Assembly: GCA_016508695.1 (NCBI GenBank)
Contig: VNKQ01000009.1
Span: forward strand, 1,364,001 to 1,428,000
DNA from: Hyphodiscus hymeniophilus
Taxonomy: Eukaryota; Ascomycota; Leotiomycetes; Helotiales; Hyphodiscaceae
DNA: 64,000 nt
Direction of reading: 5' to 3'
Shown here: positions 35,115 to 46,463 of the stretch, piece by piece
Numbering within the stretch: position 1 is the stretch's first letter
Layout of the letters: every line of letters starts with the position of its first letter
Made by a program: the position numbers and the translations under genes
Notes under the pieces: generated by a model
What the model saw: only the letters and a program-made list of their open reading frames with translations
What the model was told of the DNA's origin: nothing
The model's database searches: none

Positions 35115-38100
35115 TCAAATGCTAGAGCCAAAGGATCCCTTTCTCATCTTTCCGTTCCATGTCTGCAAAACTTTCTGAAGTTTTCGTTTGATTCCATCCG
35201 AAAATCTCGTGGAAGTCCCATCGTCTAACAAAGTGATACAGCATGTAAGCAATTCATCTGGACTTCCGAGTCTGGTGAAACTCCCGTCCTTGTTTACGAG
35301 GGCCGGAGTGCCGTAGAAATTACAGATGTATGCATTGATGGAGGGGTCCTCTGACGCGACTAGATTAATCATCACTAGGGGCCCGTTCTCCTCCGTCTCG
35401 CGCTGATGTAGGGGTCGTAAGATGCTCTCTGCCAAGAGTATCATGGTCGCGCGATATATGGCAGCAGACCACCATGGTGGGCGTCCTGACTTGGGCATGG
35501 CACCGACAATCTTGAACACCTGACCGCAATGGTAGATAGATTTTTCAGGCTGATAGATCAGACGCTGAGACCGCTGAACAGTTTCCTGCATGGGCTCGTC
35601 GAAAGCTGAATCCCGGACCAATTTCTCGATCTCAGGAAAGTAGGTGATGACATTCAAGCTAATCAGATGCCAAAGGACCAAACTGCTGTTGGTGGTAGCG
35701 CAGTTCGGGACTCTTTTGACATTGATCATGCAAAGGTCATACCACTTTTGAACTGACGACTGCACCTCCTCAATACGCAAGAGAGTTGAAGCTGTCGTAA
35801 GAGGTCTTGAGCTCCGCTTACTATCGTACATGCCCGAAAAACAGCTTAGAAATTGTCCTAGATGACACACTAGTAACTGAAGAGGGTGGAGTAGAAGCTT
35901 CAACCTAAGAGGCGAAAGTCGGCGGTTTTTGATCTCTAGTTCGTCACGGAGCATATCCTGAAACAGGTGGCTAAGAGAGAGGCCGGCTTGAGCGTGGGCG
36001 GGCGAATGGAATCCGGAGTTGCCAGGCTCTGCGCAGTATTCATGTACAATATCGAGCCATTCAAGAGCATTACTTGCACGCCATAAGCGTTCGCTTTCCG
36101 GCAGTGGTGTCTGCAGCTCTGTGATCGACAGGATTGGTGCAATGTCGTGAAACAGGCTCAATTCCTGATCAATCATTACCCAGTTGTACACTAGCCTAAG
36201 GATTGTCAGCAATCGACACGCGTACAAGTGTGGCTCTCCAACGGGCTAACTGTATAATGCACTCTGTTCACACCAACGATGAGAGGGGGTCGCTTAATAT
36301 CCCCGGATGGATTATATCTGCATTGAAGGACCCCGAGCCAGCGTGGAAGAAAAAAGATATCAACAAAAGCTATTATTACCTGTAATTATGCTCACGTCGT
36401 TGCCATTCCCTCCAAACTGGTTCACCATCAATAGATTTATCGAAGTTCGTCAGTATCGATAGTTGTGATTCTAGCATACCCGCATGTTTGAGCATCTGAA
36501 TTATTAGCTTTACCCTAGTGGTAACGCAGGAGATGGGAGGTGTTTCGGCTTACCGCCAGGTACATTCCTCGTTGGCCCATCGCAATGTTGATATGCCATG
36601 CATCACCTCCCCAAGCCCCAAGAATCGTGAACAGCAACGCCGATTTGAGGACGATGGGATCCGCCGATAGTTCGACATTCTTCTCAATCACGTCAAAAAG
36701 TGAGATACGGCAGGTTTCTGTCAGCCCTGCAGCAAGATTCCGCGCTTCGGTCTTCGGGATTGAACTTGCTCCTTGCGCCATCATAAGGAGGAAAAGCAAT
36801 GTGGATGTGTCGTTGTCGAGCATCAACTCGTTGGGATCCAGTGTAACACCGTGGAAGAGCGTGTAATATGGAGATAGGCTTCGAACAGAGCTGCCGAGAA
36901 GATTCTCCATGACGTTAGAAGGTGGTAGAGTGAAAAAAGACACTCCTCCCACCATTTTGGAGTTGCCAGACCCATTGAATCCACTCTGGTGAGTTCTCAG
37001 TGCCTTTTGAAGGAAGCTTTGGGCGATTGCGATGATCTTATCTCGAGTGGTGGTGAATAGCGGGATGATGGCGATGGGAGTTTGCTCCAGATTGTGCTCT
37101 GCCGTTGGGCACAACAAGTCGTTCATTGAGTTCCAAGAATCCTCGAGCTTCGAAGAATCTTGGAAATTTTGGAGGTGAACCAAAGCCGTACGTGGGCATG
37201 CGCCAGAGAAGATTGGTAGATTGCACCGCGCCAGTGGCCATGCCTCATCGGCAGCAATAACAATCTCAAGCTCCGGTATATTTCCACTATCATGCCAGGT
37301 CATAGAAAGGCTCGGCTCTTGAATACGAGGCTCGAGACTACCTTTCCAAGAACTGATGCCATTCAGGTGGCTGTGGGAAGTTGCGGTTGATAGGGAAGGA
37401 GAGGTCAAAGACATGGAATGTATGTGGGACCTATCTCCATTCATTGGAGGGAAAGGCAGGTAAGGAATTACAGGCTGATGAGAGAATTCCATCCCACTAT
37501 CCATGGAGTAATTGCCCCACATTTGATGGATCTCCTCGAAGTCCACAATGTGAAGATCAACGCCGACACTTCCCTTCGAACGCAGAAAACCATCAACACC
37601 TTCACGGCCAGTTTCACTGCTGGGGATTGTATCGATCGACTCGCTCGAGTAACGCAAATCATGCAGAGGATACTCCAACATCTTTTGAGAAGTTTCCCAA
37701 GTCATAATATCTTGGTTGGTCTGATCTTGCAAAAACTGATCTTCATCGCATATGTGGATTTCGGCAATGACCTCCGCTTCTTGGGGCTGACTTGTTTCCT
37801 TTATATTTTGGTATTCCACTGTTGCCTTTTCAGTTGGGCTTGTGTTTCTCACTGTCATAACTTTCGCAGATCTGCGGGCGAATCGAGCATCGCAGGGAAG
37901 GTTCTTGTCGACACATCGTGAGCATGGCACTTTCTTGTCACAGGCAGCTTTCGCACTTGCACATTTGGTACATGCAATCGGGGTCCGCTGAGGCTTAACA
38001 CGTTCTCCGTCTGACCGATTGGTAGAATCGTGGACTTCATGGTACGTCGAATGATGTTTTTGAAGAAGATCCCTGACAGATTATTTATTTAGTTTCTATC

Positions 38101-38310
38101 TTTCTGAGAAGCTCTGGGAATGTGTTACATACTTCCTTGCAAATGATAATTGACAAGAATCACATCTGTATGGCTTCACATTGGTATCTACAGCAAGCTG
38201 GTTAGTGCCGGAAGAAAAGGCATCGACCCGAGGTACTCACGAGTTGGAAGATGTCTTTCCAGATGCTCCTTTCTTTTGAAATTTTGTCCGCAGTATGCAC
38301 AGAAAACCAT
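35115..38310 (-). CDS. Cmr1/Pig1/Smr1-like C2H2 + Zn2Cys6 transcription factor
   Basis: A 946-residue nuclear regulator in five exons (38310-38241, 38187-38133, 38072-36554, 36495-36380, 36195-35115). It begins with two C2H2 fingers, CAYCGQNFKRKEHLERH and CDSCQLSFARKDLLQKH, linked by LPTHTNVKPY, and a Zn2Cys6 cluster, CTKCASAKAACDKKVPCSRC, near residues 62-90. This double DNA-binding layout, the MVFC start and the near-950-residue length are those of Cmr1 of Colletotrichum and Pig1 of Magnaporthe, which activate the melanin PKS and naphthol reductases. The rest is the fungal-specific regulatory domain (for example LFLLMMAQG, EWQRREH). Introns fall inside and between the fingers. No stop or frame break is present. 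Its neighbours, a melanin-type PKS and a naphthol reductase, fit the job. Assignment as the direct orthologue is inference. Confidence 0.9.
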
Positions 38311-41300
38311 GTCGACAAGAATGTTTGGGGTGAATTTGGAATGTCGAACTTTAGTGAGTTGCTCCCTTTCATAGTCCCCAAAAAGACCTGTCACAGATCC
38401 TAAGGAGACCAATAGATAGTTAAGCGAGTATCAATGGGAAGCTCTACAATCGGGAAAGAGGTGATGACTTCGACGCAGGATTGTAGAAGCGTCAGTGGCT
38501 GAGAGCCTTGAAGCTTTGGGCCCAAAGTCCAGAATTTCCTTGCAAACGTCAGCTTAACCAAGATCACACGAATGGCCTGCCTTGTTCGTGTAATTTTCCT
38601 GGATCCTTTACCACACACAGTACGAGTATGTCCTCTTCGAGCCGCAGTATCCCTTGCCACGCATAATTTAGGAGAATATACCCTTAGTGCATTTGAGGTG
38701 CGATGCGGACTCCGGGAACATGCCTCTTCCGGTTGGAATGCACATTCACCAACCCTGGTAAGAATCCCGTGAGCGTACTCGAGTAAGCTTCGAGCTGACT
38801 ATGGATCCATTGTTTGGTTGACAGGTAATCTTGGAGTCAGTCCTGTGGGGCTCAGATACAACACGAGTGTAAGCAATACGTCGACCCCGTTCTAACCCAA
38901 CAAAGTATTCTACTAGTCACGTAGGCGGTGTAAAAGCAGTATGTTGGATTTCATTTTCTAAATTTGAATTTACATACTAAAGTAGATCTTTAAATTCTTA
39001 GAAAACTTGAAACTTGAGCTTTGGTTTATGAAGTGTTACTTCATTATTGACTTTTCTTATAAATTAATAACTTAAGTATATTTATTAATATGATATTCAA
39101 AAAAGAATTTTGATTTCTTTGAAATTGTACTCCGGCAGAACTTAGAAGTCAGGTGCAGTAATTACCACAACGGGTTAGGAGCTGGGGTGGGAGGGGCGGC
39201 GTATTGCTCACTAACACGAGGTGTGTTGGCACAGGCCCATATGCACGTTTCGGCGATTAAAAACAAGCACCGCTGTCCCCAGGTGGATTTGTGAAGAACC
39301 GACAGCAGGGGAAATGCTAGCTCGACTACAGCTGCTGTTTCGTTCTAGAAGCCAGCAGGAGTTATTGACAGAGGAGAATTTCGTTGGATCTCCGAGCACA
39401 TCCTTACCTTAGGAGATTGGAACATCCATTGGACGGTTGGACCATCCTTGTGAAAGCTGGGGATCCTCACCTAGTCCTGGTGGTGGACTAAGGTATTACC
39501 TCTGTACGAAACAGTAGTGCGAGGTACTCGACAAACCCGATTGTGAATCTTGTGCCAGAATTGCCGTACTCCAGACGAATCGGAGGACGAACCGCAGGAC
39601 TTGGGATGATACACGTTAGTGAGGCTACCAGGAACATAATAATTCGCTTACCAAATTTACACTTCTGACCGGCTGGCCAGAGCGCACATTTAGTGCCGTA
39701 GGGGTTCGGACGCTACAGATGTAGCGAGGCGAGGATCCCAAGTGCTCACTGCTCTGTACTACCGGTGCTACCTACCTACTGCGGAGTTTGCTAAATGCTC
39801 ACTCGCACAACAGCTAGTGTAGGTGCAGAATCCTGACCCGCGTGTCGTTATGGCCTCCAACATCTAATCCGAGCATTATTTAGCGCCCCCTTCGGCATCA
39901 GCAGCTGCTTCAGGCTCACTCGTATTCTCAACACTGTACATGCTTCCCATCGATACGTAGCAGCGTTGCAAGATCTGCGAAGATGAGGTCCTGAATATGA
40001 CGTTGGAGGCGGCTTTCAGCTCTGAAGAAGGCTCTGCCAACAATCCCCTCCAGGCTCATTGCAACTCTGATCGCGTAAAATGCCATATGATATCTCCTTT
40101 TCAGTGTGAGCCATGCTCTTGTCTATTATCGCAAGTCCAATCAACCAAGACCTTATCTATTCCGTGCACCGCATGTAAGCCACAACCTGCAGCCCTCCCT
40201 TCTCCATCATTAACATCATTCCAACTGGGGAAAATGGCTTATAGACATATCGCTAACGGCCAATAATAGATCGTCGCAAGCCGAGAGTTCAAGCACGCTA
40301 GAGTGTTCTTGGCTTGTCACGATAACTCTCCGCATGCAACTGCCTCGCTGCAGCATGGGTATGGTAATCAAAGGATCGGCAGCAAGGGCATCGAAAGCAG
40401 CCTTACACGGTTACACCAGGGTTCTCATCCTCCTGTGTTTCGAACCCTTACATTCAACTTGTATGGACCAACATCTTACTCATGTGTATTGAGAATCTTG
40501 GCTCCAACCCCGGAGACTGCTACCACCCTCAGAGTTTCGGCAGTGTTATCAGTAGCGGACTGGTTGTCTTCTTGGTCTTCCTAGAGAACGATCCGATGCC
40601 GTATCCTTTTCTTTTCAAGCCTGCAATTGGTGATGTGTTATGAGAGGCAGCAGCCTTCGAACCGCCCACCCCTTGGCGCCGAGTAGATATCAAATTCTGA
40701 GGACCGACTGAAGGAGGAAGAGCTGGCCAGGATAACAGCATCCGTACACAAAGGCTCAAGGAGGGTGCCAGCGCCCAGCATTGCCAATTTTCTGCAAAGT
40801 TTGCGAATGCGATCGTAACTGGGTGTAATCCATCTGCAGTATCGTCAGCTCTGCAGAAGTAAATACAGTATTGGAACGACTGGAAGAGAGCTTCTGCAGA
40901 GTATCGGGCCTACGAGGCCGGATCCTTTCCCATCAGCCAGTTTCACGGACATAGTGCGTCGAAAATGGACGACATTTTCCGTAGCTCATGGTAGTCGCTT
41001 TTTGACCGTTCGCCTCGATTCCAACAAAGACGTTGTAGCACAATGCTGTTCAAAATTGGCTGTGTCAGCTTTGTGAATTGTGGGTTTCTTTGTATGACTA
41101 TGGCAACCTGCATTTGCTCAATTCGTGACCCTGCGCAAGAAGTCTATGACAAGTTGACTCTGTCGCCTTGGAGCACGGAGTACCTTGTCACTACCTTTGT
41201 ATTTCCCTTGAGACCCGAGCAGTCTGGTCCCCGCTGTGCTTATAGCTCTGGGAAGACCCGAGCGCCCAAGTTCGTATCCAGCAGATTACAGAAAAGAGGC

Positions 41301-42923
41301 TCAAAATAGCGTGGAATCGAAGCGGAAGTGGTGTGATTGGATATCACTGACTCCTCCTTGAGGATTGGACGACACCATATGACTACCCCCTTGCCTGTAA
41401 AGGATGTACCTCCGGGCGAGACCGTGACACCATTTATGATTCAACGCCTTCGCGGCACAGTGCCACGCTTCATCTGATCTATTGAATTCAAAGTTTCTGA
41501 CTGACAAAAATAGTTTGAGATGAATCATGCAATTAAGTTTTTGAACTTCGAACTGTCTTGATACAACTTTCTCCCTGCTCATGCGCTTTTGTACTACGAA
41601 GCACCATGTGGCTGCGTCGCTATCTGATACTCGGTACAAGTAAGTGCTGAGACAGGTGAGCAACGAACGAGATCATTATTTTCATTGGCGTGGGTGAGTG
41701 TCCCACTGGACATGAAATAGGACTTTCCCAACCACTGCCTGATTTGAAAAAATACAACATTGGATATTACTGAGTACGTGATTGCATCTGTCTTTCTCGT
41801 CATAATCTTCCTTCATTCTGGAGACTTGCGGTGTTCCCATGTCTACGGGATACCTGATGTGCTTCCATCCATATGTCTTTTCAGTTGCAAACGCGCATCC
41901 CGGACACATCTTGATCCTCCCTGCACCATCGGGAGCCATCTAACATGAGTCGCACTCGAAGCCACTTAACCCAGCAAGAGCATCAGCAGCACAGATTCGC
42001 TCCAAATACGGGATTGCGACTCCGCAAGAAACGCAGCCCTTATGGATTCATGCTCTCATATCACAGCATTCTTGAGGTTCCTTAACTGTGCGGATACCCA
42101 TACCCAATTTGGTCAGCATCCCTACAGCGCATGCTGGGCGACAGATTGGACATGAGAGGGCTGAAGTATTGATAGTGCATTGCAACGAAAGTACCATCGC
42201 AGCATACTATGATGGAGATCTCGGGATGAGTTGCTCAACGCTTCAAATGTTTGAACAAAGGGTTTCCATTCGCTAGAAACTTTTAAAACTTTTGAGTCCT
42301 GTAAGCTGCGCAGGATGGTAATCATGCATGCTCTATTTCTCAAATTGCCATTGAACCTCTTGCGATGAGCTGGAGGGCTTCGAAACTAGGTTCGAGCTTG
42401 GTGGGAAGAAGGACGATACCAACCGATGACTCTCATACAGAAGAGGCAATCCATTGAAGGCATCAGTGATCATGCTTCGCTGTGATAGCCACAGCTGTTG
42501 CTGATGTAGCCTGCCAAGATGCTATGAAGTTAAGTGGTCCAATGATGATACGAATTCGGGCAGGAGTAATTCACGTGACCGTACCCTAACGTCATGTGAC
42601 TGAACAACTCTTCGTTAAAGAGTCAAATTGGAGGCAAAAAGAAATCTGTGGATTTCAATCAGCTGGCAGAATCGGATCGACTCCTTGAGAGCTTCATAAG
42701 ATAATAAGACGGTGTTGTACATACCCGTGATACTTATATCTTTAACAAAATTCGCCAAGCCATCCCGTCATTCCGCGAGGCTGAGTCTGCAGGCTGTCCT
42801 CATCAACGTGTCCAGATATCAAATTACTTTTACTATTAAATAACGAGTATCTTGTCTTCGAGCTCAATTGAATACTCATTCACTCTTTCCACTGAAATTA
42901 AGGCACAGTTGTCTTTGGTAAAA
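38311..42923. other. 4.6-kb stretch with no supported gene
   Basis: Contains the promoter of the Cmr1-like gene and, on the right, that of the CofD-like gene. An AT-rich patch lies at 38935-39130. Frames rarely exceed 100 codons. One plus-strand frame (39997-40266) has Cys-rich text, HCNSDRVKC then CEPC then IPCTAC, faintly like a degraded Zn2Cys6 cluster, but it lacks the proper spacing and any supporting downstream domain. Nothing else is recognisable; decayed genes or long regulatory DNA are both possible. Confidence 0.5.
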
Positions 42924-44637
42924 ATGAGTAGACGTCATATCGTGGTCTTCTCCGGTGGCAGTGCAGCGAATAGCCTTGTTGATGTATTTGGCAAGGTCAC
43001 AGAAGATAAAGCGTGTTCTTTAAGCTAGTACGTCTGATTCATATATCTAGATGAAGTTTATTGTTGAGTGGAGGGGTTAAGAAAGTTTGACGCCAGTGCT
43101 GATAGATTCTTTGCAGTATCATTCCCATTAGTGATAATGGCGGATCATCGAGCGAGCTCATTCGTGTATTTGGAGGACCTGGAATTGGAGATGTAAGAAG
43201 TGAGTTGAACGCTCTCGAAAATTGACTTAAAATTGATCAGATTGTATGAGTACTGAAGTGTCAGACTGCCATGCTTCTCAAAGCCCTTCGCCATCTCTTC
43301 TCCCCTTTCCACAACACTTTTCACTAACACTACAAGGTCGACTCGTCCGCCTGATCCCTTCAGACAGCACTCCTGAAAAGACCGCCATAAAGGCCTTCTT
43401 CAACCATCGACTCTCAACCTCCTCCCCTATCGACGCCCGCGAAGAATGGCTCTCCATAGTTGAAGGTCGCTCGCCTCTCTGGTCTTCCATCTCCCCCTCT
43501 AAGCGCGAACTAATCCGCTCCTTCCTCAACACCATCAGCCTTGAGATCGTGAAGAGAGCTCGTCCATCCTCGGTATTCAACTTCCAGTCCGCTAGCGTTG
43601 GGAACCTCTTTCTTACCGGCGCCAGACTGTTCACGGGGAGTTTTGAAAGCGCTATCTATTTACTTGGCAGTATTACGGGGGTTCCCGAGCATGTCCACGT
43701 TATTCCAGCCATCAACTCGAATTTCAGCCATCACATATCAGCAGGATTAGAAAACGGAACAATCATTACTGGACAAAATGCCATTTCACATCCATTACCG
43801 ACTAATTCCTCAACTCCATTAGCAAATCCCACAGTCCTAACATCACCCTCAACGACCACCCTAGAAAGCGTCCCTGAATCACCACTCACCCTGAACCGAC
43901 GCATAAGCAGAGAACTCTCGGAGCACGATCGCGTCGAAGATGCAAACCTCCCGGGCTCGCTCCCGATGTTGCGGAAACAGTACATCACATTCCATAAAAC
44001 CGACATAGAAGACTTACCTTCTAGGATTGAGAGAATCTGGTATATCAACCCTTATGGACAGGAGATTAGACCAGCGCCAAATCAGGCAGTCCTAGGTGCG
44101 CTTGGGGAAGCCAGTGCGGTTGTGTATAGTATTGGGAGTTTGTATACAAGTGTGGTTCCGTCTCTGATATTGAGGGGTGTGGGGTCTGCCGTAGGGGATC
44201 CGAGTGTGAGGTTTAAGATTCTGATCCTCAATGGCTCTTTGGACCGTGAAACCAAAGCATTCAATTTCGCTTTTGGAGCGAAGGACTTCGTGAAAGCCAT
44301 TGCGGATGCCTGTTTCCATAGCTCTGGCTCGGGGTTGAAGACAGGGATAGACAAGGAGAATGGAGGGGGATGTAAGATGGAAGAGTGGAGGAATTATGTT
44401 ACACATGTTGTGCATTTGAATGGCGAGGGGACGCCAAGAGTTGAGAGGGAGGAGTTAGCGAAAGTGGGAGTGGAGTGTGTGAGGATTTATGGGAGGAAAA
44501 ATGAGGATGGCGAGGGTATGTTGTATGATAGCAACGCGTTGTGTGGTGCTTTGGAGGCGGTCTTGGGTGGTCCTAGGAGAGGCGAAAAGAAGGGTGATGG
44601 AATAAGTAGAAGGAATACTTTAGATTTCACGGGTTAG
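42924..44637 (+). CDS. CofD/YvcK-like (UPF0052) protein
   Basis: A 495-residue protein in three exons (42924-43027, 43117-43199, 43337-44637). It opens with the Rossmann-like IVVFSGGSAANSLVDVF and continues with IPISDNGGSSSELIRVFGG and GIGDVRSRLVRLIP, the sugar/nucleotide-binding blocks of the CofD/YvcK superfamily; later blocks are IWYINPYGQEIRPAPN and YSIGSLYTSVVPSLILRGVG. Bacterial YvcK binds UDP-sugars and affects cell-wall and carbon metabolism, and archaeal CofD makes coenzyme F420. Fungal members (yeast YNL011C) have no proven activity, so the function here is unknown. A Ser/Thr-rich insert (residues about 235-285) interrupts the domain. Start and introns are well supported by frame. 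Confidence 0.92.
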
Positions 44638-45089
44638 CAAGTGGCTTTAATTGGAAAGGAGAATAGAAAGACTTAATGGCAATTGAACATTTTGGAAAGA
44701 ATGGGCGAGGAGCAACTCGGGAGGCCTCTTCGGCTTCATGGTTGTGTTGAACGAGGTGTGTGACTGCAATATCCACATCAAAGTACTGATGGATTGATGC
44801 ATATTCTACATCATGCCACCAGAGTCGCCTTCAGGTATATATTGAGCTTCAGTGTCAAAGCATAGAGGTTGGTAGAATTCCTTCTCCGTGCACCATTGCC
44901 CTCTCCATATAATGTCCGCCCTTGTGCTTCCCAAAAATCTTATTGCCACACATGGGTATCATTTCCCACTCCTTGAACGCTTTGAACGCTCATACAGAAA
45001 GCAAGTCATGAATATGTCCATGCTAGTTCATGCTACGCCAGTCCAGAAAGATCCCAGGCAAATTCCAGTATCATAATGGATCAAGAGTC
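44638..45089. other. Convergent intergenic region, nothing recognised
   Basis: Space between two facing stop codons; holds the 3' untranslated regions only, as far as I can see. Confidence 0.5.
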
Positions 45090-46139
45090 TCATTGACTCC
45101 TAACCGCTTGCTTTCCCTTTTTGTTGGCAGTCATGAGCTTCATTGCCACCACAAAAATACCATTTTTCGGTTGTTTCTTTTGATCACCCTTTCCCTTTTC
45201 AATTCCAGCCGTACTAATGACCGTTCTGCAGACCGGACAGTTTTTCTTCCCATTCCCAGCATAAAGTGATTGGTGAAGACATTCAGAACAGAAGAGATGG
45301 CCTGTATCATGGTTAGCAAGTCGCACCCAGCAACGAAAACATGACATACCACAATGGGTGACAGTTAGGTCAGTAGGCCTCTCCATACAAATGATGCACT
45401 CGAACTCTGCCAGCTTAACTGGTCTGTTCGCATCATCCTGTTGTTGCTGCTTAATGGCCTCTGCCTGCTGTTTGGCTTTGAAATCCGCATATTGTTCATC
45501 GTCTTCAATCTCGACCAGGTCGACAATACTAACATCCTCAACTTTGTGCTTGGTGGCAGGAGTGCTTCGGGAGGTTTTGGGTGTGGCTGAAGTGCGAGGT
45601 CGAACCGATCTGCTTTCTACAGTAGCCTCTGCCTTTCGTTTCTTGACCGGAGTGCTTCTAGTCTGCGGAGCCATGTTATCGTCGGGCTGAGGTGAGGATT
45701 CTGTCAAATCGACGACGCTTGACGTTTGCGTGGTATTCTGTGATCGGGGGTTTGGTTGTGGTCTGGGCGAGTCTTGCCAGTCGAAATCTTGCTCGATGAA
45801 GTCTTCAAAGGGATCTGGAGATTCAGAGACTTGGTATCTCAAGAAGCTTCTGGAGGTACGTTGACGAGCCTGCTGGTTTGAAGGTGGTGGCGGTTGCTGT
45901 TCTTGGTCGCGTGAGCCCGAGGGTTCGGGAAGGTATTGATGGGGGGATTGAAGACGAGGTAAAGAGTCGTAATACTGGTCACCGTCGTTAAAATTGAATG
46001 GATCGTAGACTGCGTCAGGATTTATGGGTGCGAGAGTCAAGTCATAACCGCCGCCTGTATGCGATGAGGCACTCCAAGGTGATTGTGAGGCATTCGAGTT
46101 TTGGTCCTGCGGCGAATAAGAGGGATAGTTGGAAGACAT
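45090..46139 (-). CDS. SLX8-like RING ubiquitin ligase with SUMO-interacting motifs
   Basis: A 333-residue nuclear RING protein, two exons (46139-45350 and 45301-45090). The C-terminal C3HC4 RING reads CIICMERPTDLTVTHCGHLF, then CSECLHQSL and NCPVC; the 48-bp intron falls between Cys and Gly of the CGH. Upstream are two hydrophobic-acidic SUMO-interacting-motif candidates, VVDLTESS and IVDLVEIEDDE, and basic segments such as VKKRKAEA. SIMs plus a terminal RING define SUMO-targeted ubiquitin ligases such as Slx8 and RNF4, which ubiquitinate sumoylated proteins in genome maintenance. The first 120 residues are Gln/Ser/Pro-rich and disordered. The start is the ATG at 46139; an in-frame GTG lies further upstream but no ATG. 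It is divergent from the mitochondrial polymerase across 324 bp. Confidence 0.88.
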   Translation of the reverse strand: MSSNYPSYSPQDQNSNASQSPWSASSHTGGGYDLTLAPINPDAVYDPFNFNDGDQYYDSLPRLQSPHQYLPEPSGSRDQEQQPPPPSNQQARQRTSRSFLRYQVSESPDPFEDFIEQDFDWQDSPRPQPNPRSQNTTQTSSVVDLTESSPQPDDNMAPQTRSTPVKKRKAEATVESRSVRPRTSATPKTSRSTPATKHKVEDVSIVDLVEIEDDEQYADFKAKQQAEAIKQQQQDDANRPVKLAEFECIICMERPTDLTVTHCGMSCFRCWVRLANHDTGHLFCSECLHQSLYAGNGKKNCPVCRTVISTAGIEKGKGDQKKQPKNGIFVVAMKLMTANKKGKQAVRSQ

Positions 46140-46463
46140 ATTGGAGCTTCGGTAGTAATGCGGCAAAAACGTGAAGCGATAGTGAATATTCTGTTTTTCA
46201 GGCTCCACTTCAATTATAATTCAGACGAAAGAAAAGAATATTAAAGAGAGTGGTGTATTGTCGTCCATAGGCACACAAAAAGCACCACATGCCCAATGAC
46301 GGCAAATTGGCTGAAAGAAGCGGGATCCGCTTATCGATTAGAGTAGGGGTGATCCTTTGCACGCCGTAAAGACTACCACGACACTTCTACAACTCTACAA
46401 CCATCAGAGCTGTTCGGAAAATGTCCAACCACGATATGATGGTCTAGGAAACCCCTTTGGACT
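46140..46463. promoter_or_regulatory. Bidirectional promoter, SLX8-like and MIP1
   Basis: A compact 324-bp region between two divergent housekeeping starts. No specific motif is claimed. Confidence 0.55.
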
